NCBI GenBank assembly: GCA_016713925.1
Contig: JADJOH010000002.1
Location: 248,001-312,000, forward strand
DNA from: Bacteroidota bacterium
GTDB taxonomy: Bacteria > Bacteroidota > Bacteroidia > AKYH767-A > OLB10
Length of the DNA stretch: 64,000 nt
Reading direction: 5' to 3'
Made by a program: the position numbers and the translations under genes. Position 1 is the stretch's first letter; each line of letters opens with the position of its first letter. Below are positions 10,016-21,100 of this stretch, piece after piece. The notes under the pieces were generated by a model, which ran no database searches, had not been told where the DNA came from, and was given only the letters and a program-made list of their open reading frames with translations.

Positions 10016-10148
10016 GTGTCACCCTTTCCGTAATGACAGGTCGCGACCTGTCATTACGGAAGGGGTGACACATCGCGACCTGTCACTACATACAGAATAT
10101 ACAACCCGGGACATCGCTGGTGACAGGTCGCGACCTGTCACTACATAA
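10016..10148. repeat. 56-bp palindrome and related inverted repeats
   Basis: 10016-10071 is a palindrome with a single mismatch, centred on TCG|CGA. Its core, TGACAGGTCGCGACCTGTCA, recurs as a perfect 20-bp palindrome at 10121-10140. A 20-bp piece (TCGCGACCTGTCACTACATA) is directly repeated at 10073-10092 and 10129-10148. The block lies just beyond the 3' end of murB. The stretch 9859-10015 before it is AT-rich and shows nothing else I can support. Confidence 0.85.
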
Positions 10149-10166
10149 CGAATGGAATATGTCAAA

Positions 10167-11183
10167 TCAATACACATTCACCTCCGGATCAATTCTGACG
10201 CCGAATTTTTCGATGACGCTGTCGCGGATTTTCAGGGCGAGTTCGTAGATTTCCTTGCCGGTGGCTTCTCCGTAGTTGACCAGCACCAGGGCCTGGTCTT
10301 TGTGTGAGCCGGTATGTCCGACTACCTTGCCCTTCCAGCCGCATTGCTCGATGAGCCAGCCTGCTGCTAATTTTACTTTTCCGGGAAGGGTCGGATAGCC
10401 AACAACGTTAGGATGGGCTGCTTTGAGTTGATCAAATACCTGCTGATCTACTTCCGGATTTTTGAAGAAACTGCCGGCATTACCTAATACTTTTGGATCC
10501 GGGAGTTTGCTGCGCCTGATGTTGATGACGGCATTGCTGACATCGCGTACCCCCGGCACCGTTATACCCATATGCTGTAACTCCTGTGCGATGGCTCCAT
10601 AGGAAGTATTTAATTGCGGATTCCTGCTCAGGCAAAAAGTGACATGGGTGATAAAAAAGCGATTCTTCAGTTCATGCTTAAAAACACTCTCCCTGTATCC
10701 GAATTTACAATCGGCAGCAGAGAACTTACGGATTTCCATCGTGTCCAGTTGCAAGGCATCCAGTTCATAAAAAGAATCTTTCAGTTCTACTCCGTACGCG
10801 CCGATGTTTTGCATGGGCCCCGCTCCTACACTACCGGGAATCAGACTGAGGTTCTCCATTCCTCCCAGTCCTTGTTCTATAGACCACATCACCAAATCAT
10901 GCCAGGTCTCTCCTGCTCCGGCTCGTACCCAAACCCGTTGATCGTCCTGGCGTATTATTTCAATTCCGGAAATCCGGTTGAGCAATACCAGTCCATCTAC
11001 ATCGCGGGTGAAGAGGATATTGCTTCCTCCGCCAAGGATGAGGCGGTCCTGGTGTTTCAGATGATCGTCGGTGAGTGCTTCGCGTAAGTTTTCTGTGCTG
11101 TCAATGCTTAATAAATATTTTGCTTTGACGTCAATGCCAAAAGTGTTGTAGGGTTTTAGAGATATGTTCTTCTCGACAGGCAT
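10167..11183 (-). CDS. murB: UDP-N-acetylenolpyruvoylglucosamine reductase (MurB, type I)
   Basis: Cytosolic FAD- and NADPH-dependent enzyme of peptidoglycan synthesis that reduces UDP-GlcNAc-enolpyruvate to UDP-MurNAc. The 338 residues have the type I length. Features seen: N-T-F-G-I near residue 13, FAD loop G-G-G-S-N-I-L-F at 51-58, FAD/substrate stretch G-S-V-G-A-G-P-M-Q-N-I-G-A-Y-G-V-E near residues 116-132, Y-R-E-S with the Tyr insertion loop characteristic of type I, active-site Ser in G-N-A-G-S-F-F-K-N-P, and the catalytic Glu in P-E-V-N-V-Y at the extreme C-terminus. It stands alone, intact, between palindromic repeats and the adhesin operon. Confidence 0.96.
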   Translation of the reverse strand: MPVEKNISLKPYNTFGIDVKAKYLLSIDSTENLREALTDDHLKHQDRLILGGGSNILFTRDVDGLVLLNRISGIEIIRQDDQRVWVRAGAGETWHDLVMWSIEQGLGGMENLSLIPGSVGAGPMQNIGAYGVELKDSFYELDALQLDTMEIRKFSAADCKFGYRESVFKHELKNRFFITHVTFCLSRNPQLNTSYGAIAQELQHMGITVPGVRDVSNAVINIRRSKLPDPKVLGNAGSFFKNPEVDQQVFDQLKAAHPNVVGYPTLPGKVKLAAGWLIEQCGWKGKVVGHTGSHKDQALVLVNYGEATGKEIYELALKIRDSVIEKFGVRIDPEVNVY

Positions 11184-11265
11184 CAGTATGATATAATTTA
11201 ATCTTTATAGTACGAATTTAGTTAATTAAATGAAGCAATTTCAGTAGACAAAATATTTTCTCAGT

Positions 11266-11310
11266 AACCACTAAGTCACTAAGGCCACTTAGGACACTAA
11301 GAGCAGTAAG
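11266..11310. repeat. ACTAAG-type degenerate intergenic repeat
   Basis: Between rarA and murB, a run of AACCACTAAG/CACTAAGG/CACTTAGGACACTAAG words. The same word family reappears in the triplicated region at 53400-54330, so it is a dispersed repeat in this genome. Confidence 0.6.
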
Positions 11311-11325
11311 AAAACTCCCATTTGA

Positions 11326-12594
11326 TTAGTAATTATATTTGTCTTTCCAGCGCTCCTTGAGGAATTTGCGGAGTTCTTTTTCGCGGGCGTTGTCGCCGGG
11401 TTCGTAGAATTTCATGGCTTTGAGGCGGTCGGGAAGATATTCCTGTTGGGCGAAGTTGTTTTCGAAATCGTGGGCATAACGGTATCCCTTACCGTAATCC
11501 AGGTCTTTCATTAATCCTGTGGGGGCGTTGCGGAGATGTAAGGGGACCGGTGCATCTCCATAATCTCGTACAGCCTTCTGTGCACTCTTGAGTCCGATAT
11601 AGCTGGCATTGCTCTTCGCTGAGGAAGCCAGATAAGTCACTGCCTGTGAAAGCACGATGGCACATTCGGGATAGCCGATTAATTCCACGGCATTGAAGCA
11701 AGCTGTTGCAAGTAATAACGCATTGGGGTTGGCGTTGCCGATATCTTCAGAAGCCAGGATTACCAAACGACGTGCAATGAATTTAGGATCCTCTCCACCC
11801 TCTACCATTCTGGCCAGCCAATACAATGCGGCATTGGGATCACTGCCACGGATGGATTTGATAAAGGCAGAAATAATATCGTAATGTTGTTCACCACCCT
11901 TGTCATAGACAGCAATGCGTTGTTGCGCAATTTTCATCACACCGGCATCGGTAATCTTTACCGGATCAGTCTCTGTAGAATTAATTACCAGTTCGAGTAG
12001 ATTCAGCAATTTGCGGGCATCCCCACCCGATAGACCATAAAGCGCACTCTTCTCAAGGACTTCCACCGCACGTTTCTTCAATTGTTCATCTTTCTCCAAA
12101 GCCGTTTTCACGAGAAGATCCAATTCCTCCTCTTTCAACGTTTCAAGGATATACACCTGACAACGGGAGAGCAAGGGACGAATGACTTCAAAAGAAGGGT
12201 TCTCTGTCGTGGCGCCAATGAGCAACAAGGTGCCCTGTTCTACTGCAGCGAGGAGTGAATCCTGTTGCGATTTATTAAAGCGATGGATCTCATCGATAAA
12301 CAACACTGCTCTTCCGCTCTCTTTCGCTTTCGCAATCACTTCTCTGACATCCTTCACCCCGGCACTGATCGCACTCAGGGAGAACATCGGCAAATTTGCT
12401 TCGGAAGCCAGTATAGTAGCCAGTGTAGTTTTACCTGTACCGGGAGGTCCCCAAAAAATGATAGAGGGTAAATGTCCGCTATGCAATAAATTTCTTAAAA
12501 CACCATTTGGTCCGGCGAGATGAGATTGACCCACCACCTCTTCGAGTTTATGTGGGCGCATCCTTTCCGCTAAAGGGATGCCGGAATTCATCAT
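11326..12594 (-). CDS. rarA: Replication-associated recombination protein A (AAA+ ATPase)
   Basis: Cytosolic AAA+ ATPase of the RarA/MgsA/WRNIP1 family, which acts at stalled replication forks as a clamp-loader-like protein. The 422 residues match the family length. Walker A G-P-P-G-T-G-K-T lies at 49-56, Walker B L-F-I-D-E-I-H-R-F near residue 98, sensor 1 G-A-T-T-E-N-P-S-F near 128, an arginine finger in L-L-S-R-C, and the tetramerisation/MgsA C-terminal domain follows (G-G-E-D-P-K-F-I-A-R-R-L). Its ATG overlaps the stop of the upstream PorE-like gene (ATGA), so it appears to be the last cistron of the adhesin operon. That housekeeping position is odd, and a separate promoter within the upstream gene is possible. 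Confidence 0.94.
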   Translation of the reverse strand: MMNSGIPLAERMRPHKLEEVVGQSHLAGPNGVLRNLLHSGHLPSIIFWGPPGTGKTTLATILASEANLPMFSLSAISAGVKDVREVIAKAKESGRAVLFIDEIHRFNKSQQDSLLAAVEQGTLLLIGATTENPSFEVIRPLLSRCQVYILETLKEEELDLLVKTALEKDEQLKKRAVEVLEKSALYGLSGGDARKLLNLLELVINSTETDPVKITDAGVMKIAQQRIAVYDKGGEQHYDIISAFIKSIRGSDPNAALYWLARMVEGGEDPKFIARRLVILASEDIGNANPNALLLATACFNAVELIGYPECAIVLSQAVTYLASSAKSNASYIGLKSAQKAVRDYGDAPVPLHLRNAPTGLMKDLDYGKGYRYAHDFENNFAQQEYLPDRLKAMKFYEPGDNAREKELRKFLKERWKDKYNY

Positions 12595-13862
12595 GGCATG
12601 CCGGCGTCTTTAGAAATCGCCTTCACCGTTATTTCAATCCGGTTGTTTCGTTCATGTTCTTCCTCAATGCAAAGAATACCATTCACGCATTTATTCAACA
12701 ACTTCGCTTCACCATACCCTTTGGCGGAGAGACGTGATTCAGCAATGCCCTGTGTAACCAAATAACTTAACACTAACTCCGCACGTTTTTGGGTTAAGAT
12801 GATATTATCGGCATCACTATTTCTGGAATCGGTGTAGGAACCAATCTCCACTTGCAATCTGGAATTATCCAGAAGTAAAGTAGAAAGAAATTGCAGCGTC
12901 TCGCCGGAGGTCACCTTAAGCTGATAATCCTTTTTCTTAAATGCAACACCTTGCCAAACGAAGGGTTTATTTAACTGCACTTTCCTCAACTCCACTTTTA
13001 CTTTCAGGGTATCAGAAAATTTTAATCCAACCGTACTCTCTTCTGTCGTGACTAAAAAATACTCGGGATGATCACATCTGAATTTATACACATGTCCGGG
13101 TTGAACATCCAGTTTCAACTCACCAAGTCCATTGGTTGTAAAAATTTTCTCATTGGCATTATCCACCATCATCTTCACTCTGACACCTGGGATAGGCGTA
13201 CCCGCCTGCACTTCAGTGATAGCTAAAAACATATTCAGTTGAGGCGGATGTTTCTCGAATCCGTAGATTTTATCGACATTGCCATTTCTGGAAGAGGAAA
13301 AATATCCTTCCATTCCTGTTGAATCCATAATAAAGCTGAAATCATCCTGTGAAGAATTTATGGGATAACCCAGATTTTCTGCAGTACTCCATTCTCCCTG
13401 GACAAACTTTGACTCATAGATATCAAGACCACCCATACCGGTACGTCCATCGGAGGCAAAATAGAGCAAGGAATCATTCGCCATAAAAGGAAAAAGCTCA
13501 TTCCCTTCGGTATTCACTCCGGCTCCCAAATTCACCGGATTACTCCAACGTTCTCCTCCTTCCCATCGGACCATATACAAATCCGATCCACCATAACCCC
13601 AGGGCATATCCGAAGAAAATATCATCATCGCTCCGCTTGCATTCAGGGCCGGATGACCGACAGAATACTCATTGCTGTTAAAATACATGGGACCTTTGAT
13701 TTTCCATTCGCCCAATTCATTATCGGCTTTGAATATCTTCAGGACATTAACATTTTTATTATTTTTCTCTGCTCTGTTGCTGACATAATTATTCCTGGTA
13801 AAATACATGGTATTGTATCCATTGGAAAAGACGACAGGCCCCTCATTAAATTTACCATTCAC
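12591..13862 (-). pseudogene. PorE-like envelope protein, C-terminal part (propeller + OmpA)
   Basis: 423 residues holding most of a PD40-type beta-propeller (repeats ending in F-S-S-D-M-P-W-G-Y-G-G-S-D-L-Y and F-A-S-D-G-R-T-G-M-G-G-L-D-I-Y), one carboxypeptidase-regulatory-like beta-sandwich (about residues 215-295) and a C-terminal OmpA peptidoglycan-binding domain (T-D-S-R near 342, N-N-R-I-E-I near the end). It continues the fragment at 13859-14509: the intact paralogue at 51034-53196 carries both halves in one frame. The GTG 'start' at 13862 only marks where the frame opens. One missing G in the GCGG at 13867-13870 would restore a single protein of about 640 residues. Known PorE-type proteins anchor T9SS/PorP complexes to peptidoglycan. 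Confidence 0.8.
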
Positions 13863-14509
13863 ATCACCGCGAAGGGTTCGATATCCATCCAGTTACCGCG
13901 ATCGGTTTTCTTCGCGTAAAACAAATCAAGGAACCTGTTACCCGTTCCATCTGAAACAGCTTTTGAAAGCCCCTTCACACTCCGATCCGAAAGAAAGACA
14001 ATACCGCTTCTGAAAAAAGCCGGGCTAAAGAAATTATCATGAGGTGTATTAAACTTCAATAAGGAAATCGAATAGAGCGTCGTGTCCCGGTAAAAAACTG
14101 CGATACTATCACAGGCGTTTAACATTCTTTGCGCTTTAAAATCACTTTTATTAAACTCCAGGTACTTTTCAATATGCACTTTTGCTTCTTTATAATTGCC
14201 ATTTCTCATCATGGCTTGTGCAAGAAACAAATTCCATTCAGGACGAGCATCGGGTAATTTAATTGCTCTGCGGTACCAATATTCTGTCTTCACCGAATTC
14301 CCCATCTGCAAATAACAATCGGCAATATTCGCTGTAGCTTCAGGAATAATTTTTCTACTCAGCACGTACTCATACTCATTTGCGGCACTGGCGTAGGCAA
14401 ATTGCTGATAATATTCGTTAGCTGAACGCAAATGGACATTGAGACATCCTCCGGTCATCCCCGCGATCGAAATCAGCAATAATCCAATAAAAATTCGCGA
14501 ATGTCTCAT
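13859..14509 (-). pseudogene. PorE-like envelope protein, N-terminal part (lipoprotein signal + TPR)
   Basis: 216 residues starting with a signal peptide that ends in S-I-A-G-M-T-G-G-C, a plausible lipobox, so the protein is probably an outer-membrane lipoprotein. TPR-like helices follow (about residues 28-130: Y-A-S-A-A-N-E-Y-E-Y, A-D-C-Y-L-Q-M-G, W-Y-R-R-A-I-K-L-P, etc.), then the first propeller blade. The frame ends at E-P-F-A-V-M where the homologue at 51034-53196 continues into the propeller. Its ATG shares one base with the PorP stop (TGATG), indicating coupled translation. This is the 5' half of one frameshifted gene, not an independent protein. Confidence 0.8.
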
Positions 14510-15432
14510 CAGAAGTAGCGTGGGGATTTCATTTTTGTAACAGGGAAACCAAAATCGTAACCAATCATAAATTCATGAGAACCGGAATTATAATTTCCCA
14601 ATTCACCGAGTGTATAATCATACGAATATCCAACTCTCATTTTACGGCTAATCTGGTATTCGAATAAGACTATAATTGCTTCATCGGAACGATAGGAAGT
14701 TCCCAGCCAGAAAATTTCATTGATCAGCATATTCAGATTCAAATCATATTGCATTTTTGCACCGGCTTCATAACGCAAGAGGAAGGATGGTTTAAACTTC
14801 AACTCACGTTCTGTTTCTATCACACCTCCAGCCGTTACATAATAACGTCTTACTTGTTTATGTACCGGCTCTCCGGGTTCAATGGAAGAATTGTCATTGG
14901 GGTCGTAGCTCAGAAGAAATGGTGCAGACACGCCCGCATAAAATAAATCCCTGTAATAATAAGCACCCAATCCTGCATTCGGTAATAAGTTACTGAAGGT
15001 ATTATAATCAAACACCTTATCACCCGGATCCCAATACGTCAATTTCACTACTTCAGAGCTAAAATTACTTACGCCTGCTTGCAGACCGACAGAGAGTTTT
15101 CCAACACCCAGCGGTAGATGATAAGCGAGCATACCATACACGTCCGTTTGTTTAGTCACACCAATTTTATCCTGTTGCAGGAGCATTCCCAATCCCAGTT
15201 TTTTCTTCTTGAGCAGACCATGAATAGTACCGGAATACGTTACCGGTGCACCTTCCATTCCGGCCCATTGCTTTCTGTACATCATGGTGGTACTTACATA
15301 CTCTTTACTTCCCGCATAAGCAGGATTCAGCAACAAGCCATTAAACATATAATGACTCATCAACGGACTTTGCTGAGCGAAAGCAGATGAACAACTCATC
15401 GCGAATACTAAAATCAGGTAGATCCTCCTCAT
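14509..15432 (-). CDS. PorP/SprF family outer-membrane protein
   Basis: 307-residue PorP/SprF-type protein (PF11751 family by recognition). A Sec signal peptide (residues 1-19, cleaved after A-F-A) is followed by the family opening Q-S-P-L-M-S-H-Y-M-F-N-G-L-L-L-N-P-A-Y-A-G-S and Y-R-K-Q-W-A-G-M-E-G-A-P. The rest is amphipathic beta-barrel and ends in a terminal Phe with the common R-x-G-Y-S-Y-D-Y-T block near residue 270. Known role: SprF is needed for export or anchoring of the SprB adhesin, and PorP-type barrels bind type B sorting domains. It starts inside the stop of the adhesin (ATGA) and is coupled to the PorE-like gene, so it is presumably dedicated to that adhesin. Confidence 0.9.
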   Translation of the reverse strand: MRRIYLILVFAMSCSSAFAQQSPLMSHYMFNGLLLNPAYAGSKEYVSTTMMYRKQWAGMEGAPVTYSGTIHGLLKKKKLGLGMLLQQDKIGVTKQTDVYGMLAYHLPLGVGKLSVGLQAGVSNFSSEVVKLTYWDPGDKVFDYNTFSNLLPNAGLGAYYYRDLFYAGVSAPFLLSYDPNDNSSIEPGEPVHKQVRRYYVTAGGVIETERELKFKPSFLLRYEAGAKMQYDLNLNMLINEIFWLGTSYRSDEAIIVLFEYQISRKMRVGYSYDYTLGELGNYNSGSHEFMIGYDFGFPVTKMKSPRYF

Positions 15433-16247
15433 CGTCTTAAATCAATATAAGTATTATACACTTTATTAATAAAATTCACTTTCACAATAACGAAATAGGT
15501 TCCATCCGCTAAAGGATACCCTTCATTATCGGTTCCGTACCAGTCATTCCTATAACTCTTTTGCGTGTAGACATTCTGACCCCATCGATTATAAACGACA
15601 ATCTCATTATCGGGATACTCCTCGAGACCCTTAATTACAAGATAATCATTACTGCCATCAAAATTGGGAGAGAATGCTGTAGGCAATTGAATTTTAGGAA
15701 GGCATTCCAGGCTATCTCGTCTGAAAATATTCACTACAGCAGAATCTCTGCAGGTACCATTAACGACTGTCCATAAGAAAGTATTATTTCCAAAATTCAG
15801 TCCTATCACCCTGGTGAAGGCGCGAGAAGTATCATCAATCTGTACATCGCCCGTTAAAGAGGTCCAATACCCATAGCCAAATTCAGGTCTAGTGGCATTG
15901 AGATTCACCTCACTATTACAAACACTTCTATCTGTTCCTCCAATGGCTTCAATTTCTGACGTTACCGTAATGGTTAATTGATCATCATCGGAACAAATCC
16001 CATCTGAGATCGTCCATAACAACACGTTATCACCATTGGCAAGGTTAGAGATCGTACTTGAAGGAGAAGTAGAATCCGAAAACGAAATTGTATTTAAAGA
16101 ACTTATCACCTGACAGTAACCAATGCCGAGGGCAGGTGTATCCGCGAAGAGTGTAACATTATTCTCACCGCAAATATTAAATCCGTTCCGGCATTGGCAA
16201 CCAGTTGTTGAGGTTGCGTTAAAAGGAAAGTCGGATAAGTACCACAA
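15429..16247 (-). pseudogene. Giant SprB-like adhesin, C-terminal fragment with type B T9SS sorting domain
   Basis: The first ~24 residues of this frame are out-of-frame translation; true homology begins at N-I-C-G-E-N-N near 16180. Two Ig-like Cys/Trp-containing modules follow and then the 90-residue gliding-motility-associated (CHU_C, TIGR04131-type) C-terminal domain: L-P-T-A-F-S-P-N-F-D-G-S-N-D, E-I-V-V-Y-N-R-W-G-Q-N-V-Y, L-A-D-G-T-Y-F, ending in L-R-R. This domain is the known export signal for type IX secretion. The piece is separated from the repeat region by a single-base loss at 16177-16178 and is the end of the 15429-25163 gene. Confidence 0.85.
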
Positions 16248-18121
16248 TTATTATCATCTGTAATAAAGACGGTATAAAGATCTGACGTAAGGTTTTGCAA
16301 ATTTTGAGTGATAGCACCATTACTCCAAACGAAATTATAGGGTGCAGTACCCCCGGTTACACTCAGGAATAATTCACCATCCGCCAATCCAAAGCAGCTA
16401 ATATTATAGGGAGGATTATTTTGAGGGGAAACGGAGTTAATAGTATAGGGCTGTGGTTCTGTTAAAGTAATTGTCCGGATAGCGACACATCCGAGTGCGT
16501 CCGTAATAGTTACAGTATAAAGCCCCTGAGAGAGATTTGTTAAGGCTGAATCCGTATTCGAAAGTCCGGCCCAGGAATAAGTCAATGGCAATGATACACC
16601 GGTTGCAGTTATAGCGATAAATCCGTCTAATCCTCCATTACAGGTAATATTAGAAGAATCAACAGCCAAAATAACGGGGCCGGAGAGGTTACTGATATTC
16701 GCAATATTTGAAACTGAACATCCATTAAAATCAGTAACGGTTACAGTGTAACTACCGGCTGCGAGATTTGCAAGAGAATCATTCACGCTTCCATTCGACC
16801 ATAGAAAACTATATCCGGGAATTCCTCCACTTGCGTTCACCACTACCTGACCGTTAGTGAGGCCACAAGCAGCATTTTGCAACCCTGAAAATGAAATCAA
16901 CAACTCCTGCGGCTGACTTATGTTAAAAGCCTGAGAACCGGTACATCCTCTGTTATCTGTAACTATGACAGAATAATTTCCTGCTGCAAGATTATTAACA
17001 TCCTGAGTAGTCTGACTTGTGTTCACCCAGGTATACAGATAAGGGGTCACTCCTCCATTGATATCAATATCAATACTGCCGTCAGCAGTTCCAAAACAAC
17101 TGACACTATCTACAGTTACACTTGAAATTACCGGTATTCCAGTATTTGAAATCGTAAAACTTGTATCAAATCTACAAAAAGCAGCATCAGTAACTGTCAC
17201 GGTATAAGTACCGGAATTCAATCCTGAAATTGTTGACGATGCATTACCGGTGTTCCACAAATAAGTATAGCCGGAAGTCCCCCCGGTTGTTTGAGCGACA
17301 ATAATTCCATTACTGAGATTACAACTTGGCTCTGTAAGAGTAGCGTTTACTTGCAGTGCTGATGGTTCTGCTATAGTATCTACAAACAAATTCGTACAAC
17401 CATTGTCATCTGTGACAGTTAAAGTATAAATACCTGCAGGAACATTCGAGAGATTTTGACTAACACTGCCATTGCTCCATAAATAACTAAAGGGTGCAGT
17501 TCCGAAAAGCACATCTATCGCAAGTTGCCCGGTACTGTCGCCCGGACAAGTTACAGCAGTCATGCTCACTAATGTAACAGCAGGACCATTCAGATTGCCA
17601 ATAACGACATTCTCTACTTTAGTACATCCGTTCGCGTCTGTAACTGTTACGGTATAAGAACCGGCTACAACATTATTTATTGAATCAACTGTTCCACCAT
17701 TCGACCATAAGTAGGTATATCCGGGTACACCTCCATTCACAGTGACAAAGGCCGCTCCGTTTGCACTACCACAACTGGCATCTACTACTGCTGACTGAAT
17801 GATAATATCAGTAGGTTGGGTAACCGTCACGAATGCAGTATCCTTGCAGCCTGTATTATCAGTAACAATCAAGGAATAATTTCCAGCAGGAATAGCATTC
17901 AAGTCCTGTGTTGTCTGGCCGGATGACCAGATATATTGAAATGGGTTTGAGCCTCCGGAAACGGAAATATTGATCGCACCATTTGACAAGCCAAAACAGG
18001 AAACATTTGTCAGTTGATTCACATTCAACTGTGGACCATTCAGATTTTGTACCCGAATGGTATCCTGCCTGACGCATAAATTCTGATCCGTTACAGTCAC
18101 GGTAAATAAGCCCGCAGCCAC
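16106..18121 (-). pseudogene. Giant SprB-like adhesin, middle fragment (repeats)
   Basis: 671 residues made of about eight SprB-type repeats of 70-80 residues, each with V-x-C-x-G...G-x-I-x-(L/V)-x-V-x-G-G-x-x-P-Y-x-Y-x-W-S-N-G and ending A-G-x-Y-T-V-T-V-T-D-x-x-G-C. The frame is broken at both ends: upstream an extra base in the C4 run (plus strand) at 18180-18183 separates it from the 18135-25163 frame, and downstream a lost base at 16177-16178 makes the last ~20 residues (after A-G-T-D-L) spurious. Part of one secreted surface adhesin. Confidence 0.85.
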
Positions 18122-18134
18122 ATTTTTAATACTA

Positions 18135-21100
18135 TCATTCGCAACACCGTTCGACCAGAGATAGGTAAAAGTACCTGGTCCCCACTGTCGCGGTTACTGT
18201 AGCCAATCCATTTAACTGACCACAACTTGCCCCAACAGACTGAAGTTGCAATACAATTGCTGGAGGCTGACCAAGTGAAAATTGTTGTGAAGAGGTACAG
18301 CCTGTACCATCCGTCACAGTTACGGTATATGTTCCGGCTGCTAATGAGTCCGCTGTATTGCCGGTGTCTCCATTAGACCAAATAACCACATAAGGAGTTG
18401 TGCCACCTGAAATACTCACTGTCAATGACCCGTTGGTTCCACCAAAACAGGAAGGTTGAATCTGATTTTGCAATTGTAGTGCAGGTGCACCTGAATTAGA
18501 AACTGCTACAGAATCGAGGAAAGTACAACCCAGATTATCTGTTATCGTTACCGAATAGGTTCCGGCAGGAATTCCTGTTAACGTTTGAGCACTACTGCCT
18601 GTTTCCCAGAGATAGGTATATGGTCCTACTCCACCACGGGGGGTTACAGTAGCGCTTCCATTGGATTGGTTACATGTGGCCTGAATTGAAGTAAAGGATG
18701 TTGTTATCTGCGCATTTTGAGTAATGGTTACACTCAGTGTATCTGTACAACCGCCACCATCACTAACGGTAAGGGTATACGTTCCGGCAAAAACACTGAA
18801 CCGATCCTGATTGGTATTTCCATCATTCCACAGATAGGTGAAAGGAACTGTACCGCCAGTCACAGAAATATATATTCTGCCTGAGTTTGCACCAAAGCAA
18901 CGGACATTTCTCACTGAATCCAATACAGCTAAAGGACCCGATTGCGCGGATACCAGAAAACTGAGTGTCGTATCGCAACTATTGAAATCAGATACTGTCA
19001 CGGTATATGTTCCTGCAGTAAGACCCGAAATTGCTGCAGTCGTTTGACCACCTGACCATAAAAAAGTATAGGGCGACGTTGCACCATTTACCGTAAGGCT
19101 GATTGAACCATTGGAAAATCCACAAGAGGCGTTTTGAATAACCGGCACTACATTAAATGTATCCGGCTCAAGGATAACAAAAACAGCAGAATCGGAGCAG
19201 GCAACGCTATCTGTCACCATAACTGTATAAGTACCCGCAGCAAGACCGGAAACATCTTGTTGGGTTCCACCTTGTGACCATGAGTAAACGTAAGGAGTAA
19301 TACCTCCAATCACATTGATGTCAATACTCCCTGTTGTCGCTCCGGGACAAATGACATCCTGTTGAGCAACCAGCGAAATAACCGGTCCGTTTGAGAGCGT
19401 AACTGCAACATTACGACGTCTTGTACATCCGTTCGCATCGGTTACCGTCACATTGTAAGTTCCTGCAGTGAGCGCTGTAATACTCTGGGTAGTTTGTCCG
19501 TTATTCCAGAGATAGGTATAGGGAGGAGTGCCGCCCGATGGATTCGACTGAGCCTGTCCGGTCGCCTGCCCGCAGAAAGAAGGTTGCGAGGTCATGGGAG
19601 ATAACAATGCGGTAGGCTGAGTGACAGAAAAATTCTGCCGAACTGTACATCCTGCAAAATCAGTAACCGTTACCGTATAATTTCCTGCCGTCAAATCAGA
19701 AATATTCTGAGTAGTTGCACCATTCGACCAGAGGATAGATAACGGCGACGCACCCCCGCTTAAATAAATGGTGATCGCACCACTGGTATCATTATTACAT
19801 AATAAATTTTGAACTGTACTACTATCAATGACCGGTCCGCCTGTTCCATTTACACTGGATGAAAATTGTGAGCTGCAATTATTCGCATCTGTAACTGTTA
19901 CTGTATATGTACCGGCAATCACACCGGAAATACCGGTACCTGTACCCCCTGTTGACCAAAGGTAGAGATAAGGAGATGTTCCACCTGTAATCACGACTGA
20001 CAATGCGCCATTCGCTAAACCGCAACTTGCAGGTGTTGATGAAAAAGTGGACTGAATTGAATCAGGTTCAGCAACAGTATACGTTCCGGTGGTGGTACAA
20101 CTATTCTGATCCGTTACTGTTACAGTATAGACTCCTGCAATCAATCCTGTCACATCTTCTGTCAAAGCTCCATTACTCCAGATAAATGTTAAAGGAATTG
20201 CACCCCCTGCAGTTGTAATATTTATTGCTCCGTCACTGTCACCATAACAAGAAACACTATCTATAACTACAGAACTTATTACAGGTCCGGAAGCTGTCAC
20301 AACCTGTCCGCTTGCTGTTGCAGTACACAATGCAGCATCGGTTACTGTTACTGTATACGTTCCCGCCGCAAGACTACTAATTGATGAAACGGTTGCACCT
20401 GTATTCCATAAATAGGTCAGGACACCGGTTCCTCCACTTGCAATAACCGTGGCAGTTCCATTGGATACCCCGCAGGAAGCATTAGTAGTATTTACAACAG
20501 CATTTATAGCCGAAGGTTGGGATAAATTAAAAACTCTGGATCGCGTACAAGAATTAAAATCAGTTACGGTCACCGTATACGCTCCGACTGCTAAATTGAC
20601 AGGATCTTCTCCGGTAAATCCATTACTCCATTGATAAGTAAAAGGAGGGGTACCACCAGCCATAGTCAAATTGATACTTCCGGTACTGGCGCCGTTACAT
20701 AAAATGTTAGTAACAACAGGTCCGAAAGTAATGAGATTGGTTTGGCTAACTGTATATGGTGATATGCCGGTACATCCATTTCCATCTGTAATAGTTACAG
20801 TATATACTCCTGCAATTAAACCGCTCACATCCTCTGTTGTAGCAGCGGTACTCCACAAATAAGTAAAAAGACCATTACCACCTGAAGGCGTTATATTAAT
20901 ACTTCCCGTCGCACCACCATTACAATTCACATTAGTGACCACACCGGTTGAAGTTACCGCATTAGGTTGACCAACTAAAAAGGATTGAGAAGTACTACAG
21001 TTATTTACATCCTGAACAGTGACGGTATACGTTCCGGCGAGAAGCCCGGAAAGATCTTCTGTTACTGCGCCGTTGCTCCATAAATACGTATACGTAGGAG

